Assembly: GCA_028688175.1 (NCBI GenBank)
Contig: JAQTYS010000154.1
Span: forward strand, 1 to 6,501
Reading direction: 5' to 3'
Source of the DNA: Methanothrix sp.
GTDB taxonomy: Archaea; Halobacteriota; Methanosarcinia; Methanotrichales; Methanotrichaceae
DNA length: 6,501 nt
In this document: one piece after another, positions 5,162-6,501 of the stretch
Layout: each line of letters starts with the position of its first letter
Position numbering within the stretch: the stretch's first letter is position 1
Program-made: the position numbers and the translations under genes
The notes under the pieces: model-generated
The model's database searches: none
The model's input: only the letters and a program-made list of their open reading frames with translations
What the model was told of the DNA's origin: nothing

Positions 5162-5168
5162 GAATCTT

Positions 5169-5495
5169 TCAGTCTCCTTTTACCTTTATAGATGTGACTT
5201 TGTGACCAATGATCGTGTACCTAATCCCTTTTAAAGCTTCCTCGAGCTGCTTTATGAGTCTTTCGCACTTGTCTGAGCCGACGACAGTGTTGACCATAAC
5301 TCCTGGCTCAGAGTGGTCCCGGATCGCTTTCAATGCCATATCAAGGTTCTCGCTCAGTCGAAAGGTCTTCCAGGTATTTGGCGCCATTCCTTGATACTCT
5401 ACAAGGTAAAATCCGGTAATTCCCAGCTCCGTTAAGGTATTTATGACTCGAACCAGATGCTCGTGATCCACAAAAATCTTGACCATCGTCTTCAT
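5169..5495 (-). CDS. PII-like (MJ1244-type) small conserved protein
   Basis: A 108-residue protein that looks like a ferredoxin-fold, PII-like member of a family conserved in methanogens (I recall it as MJ1244-like; this is from memory, not a search). Visible layout: strand MVKIFVD, helix HLVRVINTLTELG, strand GFYLVEYQG, a loop of about 15 residues (MAPNTWKTFRLSEN) where PII proteins carry the T-loop, helix DMALKAIRDH, strand GVMVNTVVG, helix KCERLIKQLEEAL, then strand RYTIIGHKVTSIKVKG. The beta-alpha-beta order and the 'G-I-T-G-F' turn are PII features, but the canonical PROSITE-type T-loop tyrosine motif is absent, so nitrogen sensing should not be assumed. It leads the operon with the NifU-like, LSm and Cys-regulator genes. 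The ATG at 5495 (a second Met at codon 4) has GGGGA at 5505-5501 five bases upstream and a TTATTTAA box at 5536-5529. Confidence 0.7.
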   Translation of the reverse strand: MKTMVKIFVDHEHLVRVINTLTELGITGFYLVEYQGMAPNTWKTFRLSENLDMALKAIRDHSEPGVMVNTVVGSDKCERLIKQLEEALKGIRYTIIGHKVTSIKVKGD

Positions 5496-5592
5496 AGAGT
5501 TCCCCTATATCTATTGTACAATCAGACCTTAAATAACTTCGCGATTTCGACCGGATATTTTTTTATCCTACCACGGCTAATCCGTTCCCATC
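5496..5592. promoter_or_regulatory. Divergent promoter region between the PII-like operon and cobZ
   Basis: This 97-base spacer has two AT-rich boxes. TTATTTAA on the minus strand (5536-5529) is centred about 37 bases before the PII-like ATG, allowing a short leader with the GGGGA site. On the plus side an inverted repeat GGATA-T6-TATCC at 5553-5568 is centred about 32 bases before the cobZ ATG at 5593, so its T-rich core may serve as the TATA element of a nearly leaderless cobZ transcript, with the arms as a possible operator. No ribosome binding site precedes cobZ. Confidence 0.5.
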
Positions 5593-6072
5593 ATGGCCAT
5601 GAGAGATATCAGAGATGTGCTGGACAGCATGGGAATACATGAAGAAGATATCGTATCCGCGGCAATGCAGCTTTACTTTCCTCATCCTGGTGTAGAGACC
5701 CGCGAAAAGGCGGAAGCCGTGTTTTTGCGGGAATTGGCTCTTGCCTTGTCCGATCCCAATCTTGCGCTCCTTATTTACGCCGGAGTTCTGCTGGAGTCGG
5801 AGGGAGAGAGATGCAATCTTCCCAATTTGCGGTCCGCAGACTATGAAAACGATCTGACCTGCCTTATCGCGGATGAGGTCTTGGGTCTTTCTATCGCCAA
5901 ATATGTGGGTGGCTACAAAGGGCTTTTCGATTACGTTCGCTACGACAAGGCCAAGCCGGGAATTCTCTCCCGCCTGGGCCCCTTCATGGATGATGTAGTT
6001 GCCGGGCTCATCGGGGGAGTGTCCGCCAATATGTATACCCGGGCGTCTCTGTCCGAAGGGAGCCAAGATTGA
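5593..6072 (+). CDS. cobZ: Alpha-ribazole-5'-phosphate phosphatase CobZ
   Basis: A 159-residue member of the CobZ family, the archaeal enzyme that removes the phosphate from alpha-ribazole phosphate or adenosylcobalamin phosphate in late cobamide synthesis; it replaces bacterial CobC and was characterised in Methanosarcina mazei. It belongs to the PgpA/YutG-like fold. The N-terminal half is helical (DVLDSMGIHEEDIVSAAMQLYF); the C-terminal half holds the likely metal and phosphate residues: Asp94-Glu95 in ADEVLG, DKAKPG at 118-123, and Asp133-Asp134 in MDDVVAG. Length fits the family. ATG 5593 is chosen; a second ATG two codons later (5599) is possible, and the upstream T-rich box suits either. 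The stop overlaps the cobS start by four bases (TTGA), so the two proteins are probably made from one mRNA and act together: CobS joins the lower ligand to cobinamide-GDP, and CobZ dephosphorylates. Confidence 0.88.
   Translation: MAMRDIRDVLDSMGIHEEDIVSAAMQLYFPHPGVETREKAEAVFLRELALALSDPNLALLIYAGVLLESEGERCNLPNLRSADYENDLTCLIADEVLGLSIAKYVGGYKGLFDYVRYDKAKPGILSRLGPFMDDVVAGLIGGVSANMYTRASLSEGSQD
6058..6062 (+). promoter_or_regulatory. Ribosome binding site that fixes the TTG start of cobS
   Basis: GGGAG lies within the last codons of cobZ, six bases before the TTG at 6069. No ATG or GTG lies at a comparable distance in the cobS frame; the next in-frame ATG is at 6138, after the first conserved segment, so the TTG is the most likely start. 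Confidence 0.6.
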
Positions 6073-6501
6073 AAGACCTGCTCTTTGCTCTTAAGTCGGG
6101 ATTTGGCTGGCTGTCTACTATACCGGTAGGCATCTCCATGGAAGGCATCGAGGCCCTGATGAGGCATGTCTATGTATTTCCTCTGGTGGGGCTGGTTTTA
6201 GGTGCCATTTTGGGCGCTGTAGCCTATCTGGGGGCTCAGGTGCTATCTGCCAATCTGGTAGCCATCGTGGTGATAGTTGCCATCTACAAACTCTGCGGCA
6301 TAAATCATATTGACGGGTTGGCCGATTTCGGGGACGGGGTGATTGCTCATGGCCCTCGTGAGAAAAAAATCGCCGCCATGAAGGATGTCTCCCTGGGCAC
6401 GGGTGGCGCTGTTTTTATGGCCGTAATCCTGCTGGCCGCATTCGCGACTCTACCGGACACACCCCGCGCTCTTCTGCCACTGGCTCTGCTGGTGGCTGAG
6501 G
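6069..6501 (+). CDS. cobS: Adenosylcobinamide-GDP ribazoletransferase CobS, 3' end outside window
   Basis: The first 144 codons of cobalamin (5'-phosphate) synthase, an integral membrane enzyme that transfers alpha-ribazole or its phosphate to adenosylcobinamide-GDP. The start has the family pattern LKDLLFALKSGFGWLSTIPV, followed by a hydrophobic segment (about 36-57), a second (about 62-75), the signature HIDGLADFGDG at 80-90 that binds the divalent metal, and MKDVSLGTGG at 104-113, then another membrane helix from about 114. Full-length CobS is about 240-270 residues, so roughly half is missing only because the window ends. The TTG start overlaps the cobZ stop (TTGA) and has a GGGAG site six bases upstream. 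An ATG start at 6138 would remove the conserved N-terminal segment and is unlikely. Confidence 0.9.
   Translation, partial: MKDLLFALKSGFGWLSTIPVGISMEGIEALMRHVYVFPLVGLVLGAILGAVAYLGAQVLSANLVAIVVIVAIYKLCGINHIDGLADFGDGVIAHGPREKKIAAMKDVSLGTGGAVFMAVILLAAFATLPDTPRALLPLALLVAE

Noticed and set aside
5496..5592. Cobalamin riboswitch upstream of cobZ
   Set aside because: The spacer is only 97 bases, carries no recognisable B12-box-like sequence, and the promoter appears to be nearly leaderless.
5593..6072. Phosphatidylglycerophosphatase A (PgpA) or minus-strand 167-codon frame over the same region
   Set aside because: The fold is PgpA-like, but the overlap with cobS fits CobZ better; the minus-strand frame is an antisense shadow.
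1..6501. CRISPR array, tRNA or rRNA gene
   Set aside because: Reading both strands I saw no regularly spaced direct repeats, no tRNA-like cloverleaf and no rRNA-like conserved blocks.

Overview
The window looks like a chromosomal stretch of a methanogenic archaeon, most likely of the Methanosarcinales (a Methanothrix/Methanosaeta-like organism is my guess, not shown). The evidence is gene content: a CobZ-type alpha-ribazole phosphatase next to CobS, an archaeal Sm-like protein, an archaeal DUF373 membrane protein, a geranylgeranyl-reductase family flavoprotein, and a GXGXG beta-helix protein related to formylmethanofuran dehydrogenase subunit C. Start signals also fit archaea: several genes have an AT-rich TATA-like box about 25-28 bases before the ATG and no Shine-Dalgarno (leaderless style), while genes inside operons carry GGAG/GAGGT-type sites.

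Layout. (1) 1-440, minus strand: the start of an IS200/IS605-type element, with a decayed tnpA (internal deletion and frame change) followed 3 bases later by the first 37 codons of tnpB, which runs off the window. (2) 451-2120, minus strand: a small exported protein that resembles SCP2-like lipid-binding proteins, then a geranylgeranyl-reductase family FAD enzyme. (3) 2200-4232, plus strand: a DUF373 six-helix membrane protein, then a stand-alone GXGXG/FwdC-like beta-helix protein. A hairpin at 4231-4253 sits between this block and the convergent operon. (4) 4258-5495, minus strand, transcribed right to left: a PII-like small protein, a NifU C-terminal-type Fe-S scaffold, a SmAP (LSm) RNA-binding protein, and a winged-helix regulator with a C-terminal cysteine cluster. 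(5) 5593-6501, plus strand: cobZ and cobS, overlapping by four bases, the last steps of cobamide nucleotide-loop assembly; cobS is cut by the window end.

How they fit together. cobZ-cobS is a clear functional pair. The exported SCP2-like protein and the flavoprotein may form a lipid/isoprenoid-related pair. The PII-like/NifU/LSm/Cys-HTH group combines Fe-S assembly, RNA binding and a possibly Fe-S- or redox-sensing regulator; that this is one functional unit is inference from gene order. It is the most interesting candidate for new biology here. The remaining intergenic stretches are all under about 110 bases and mostly look like promoters.
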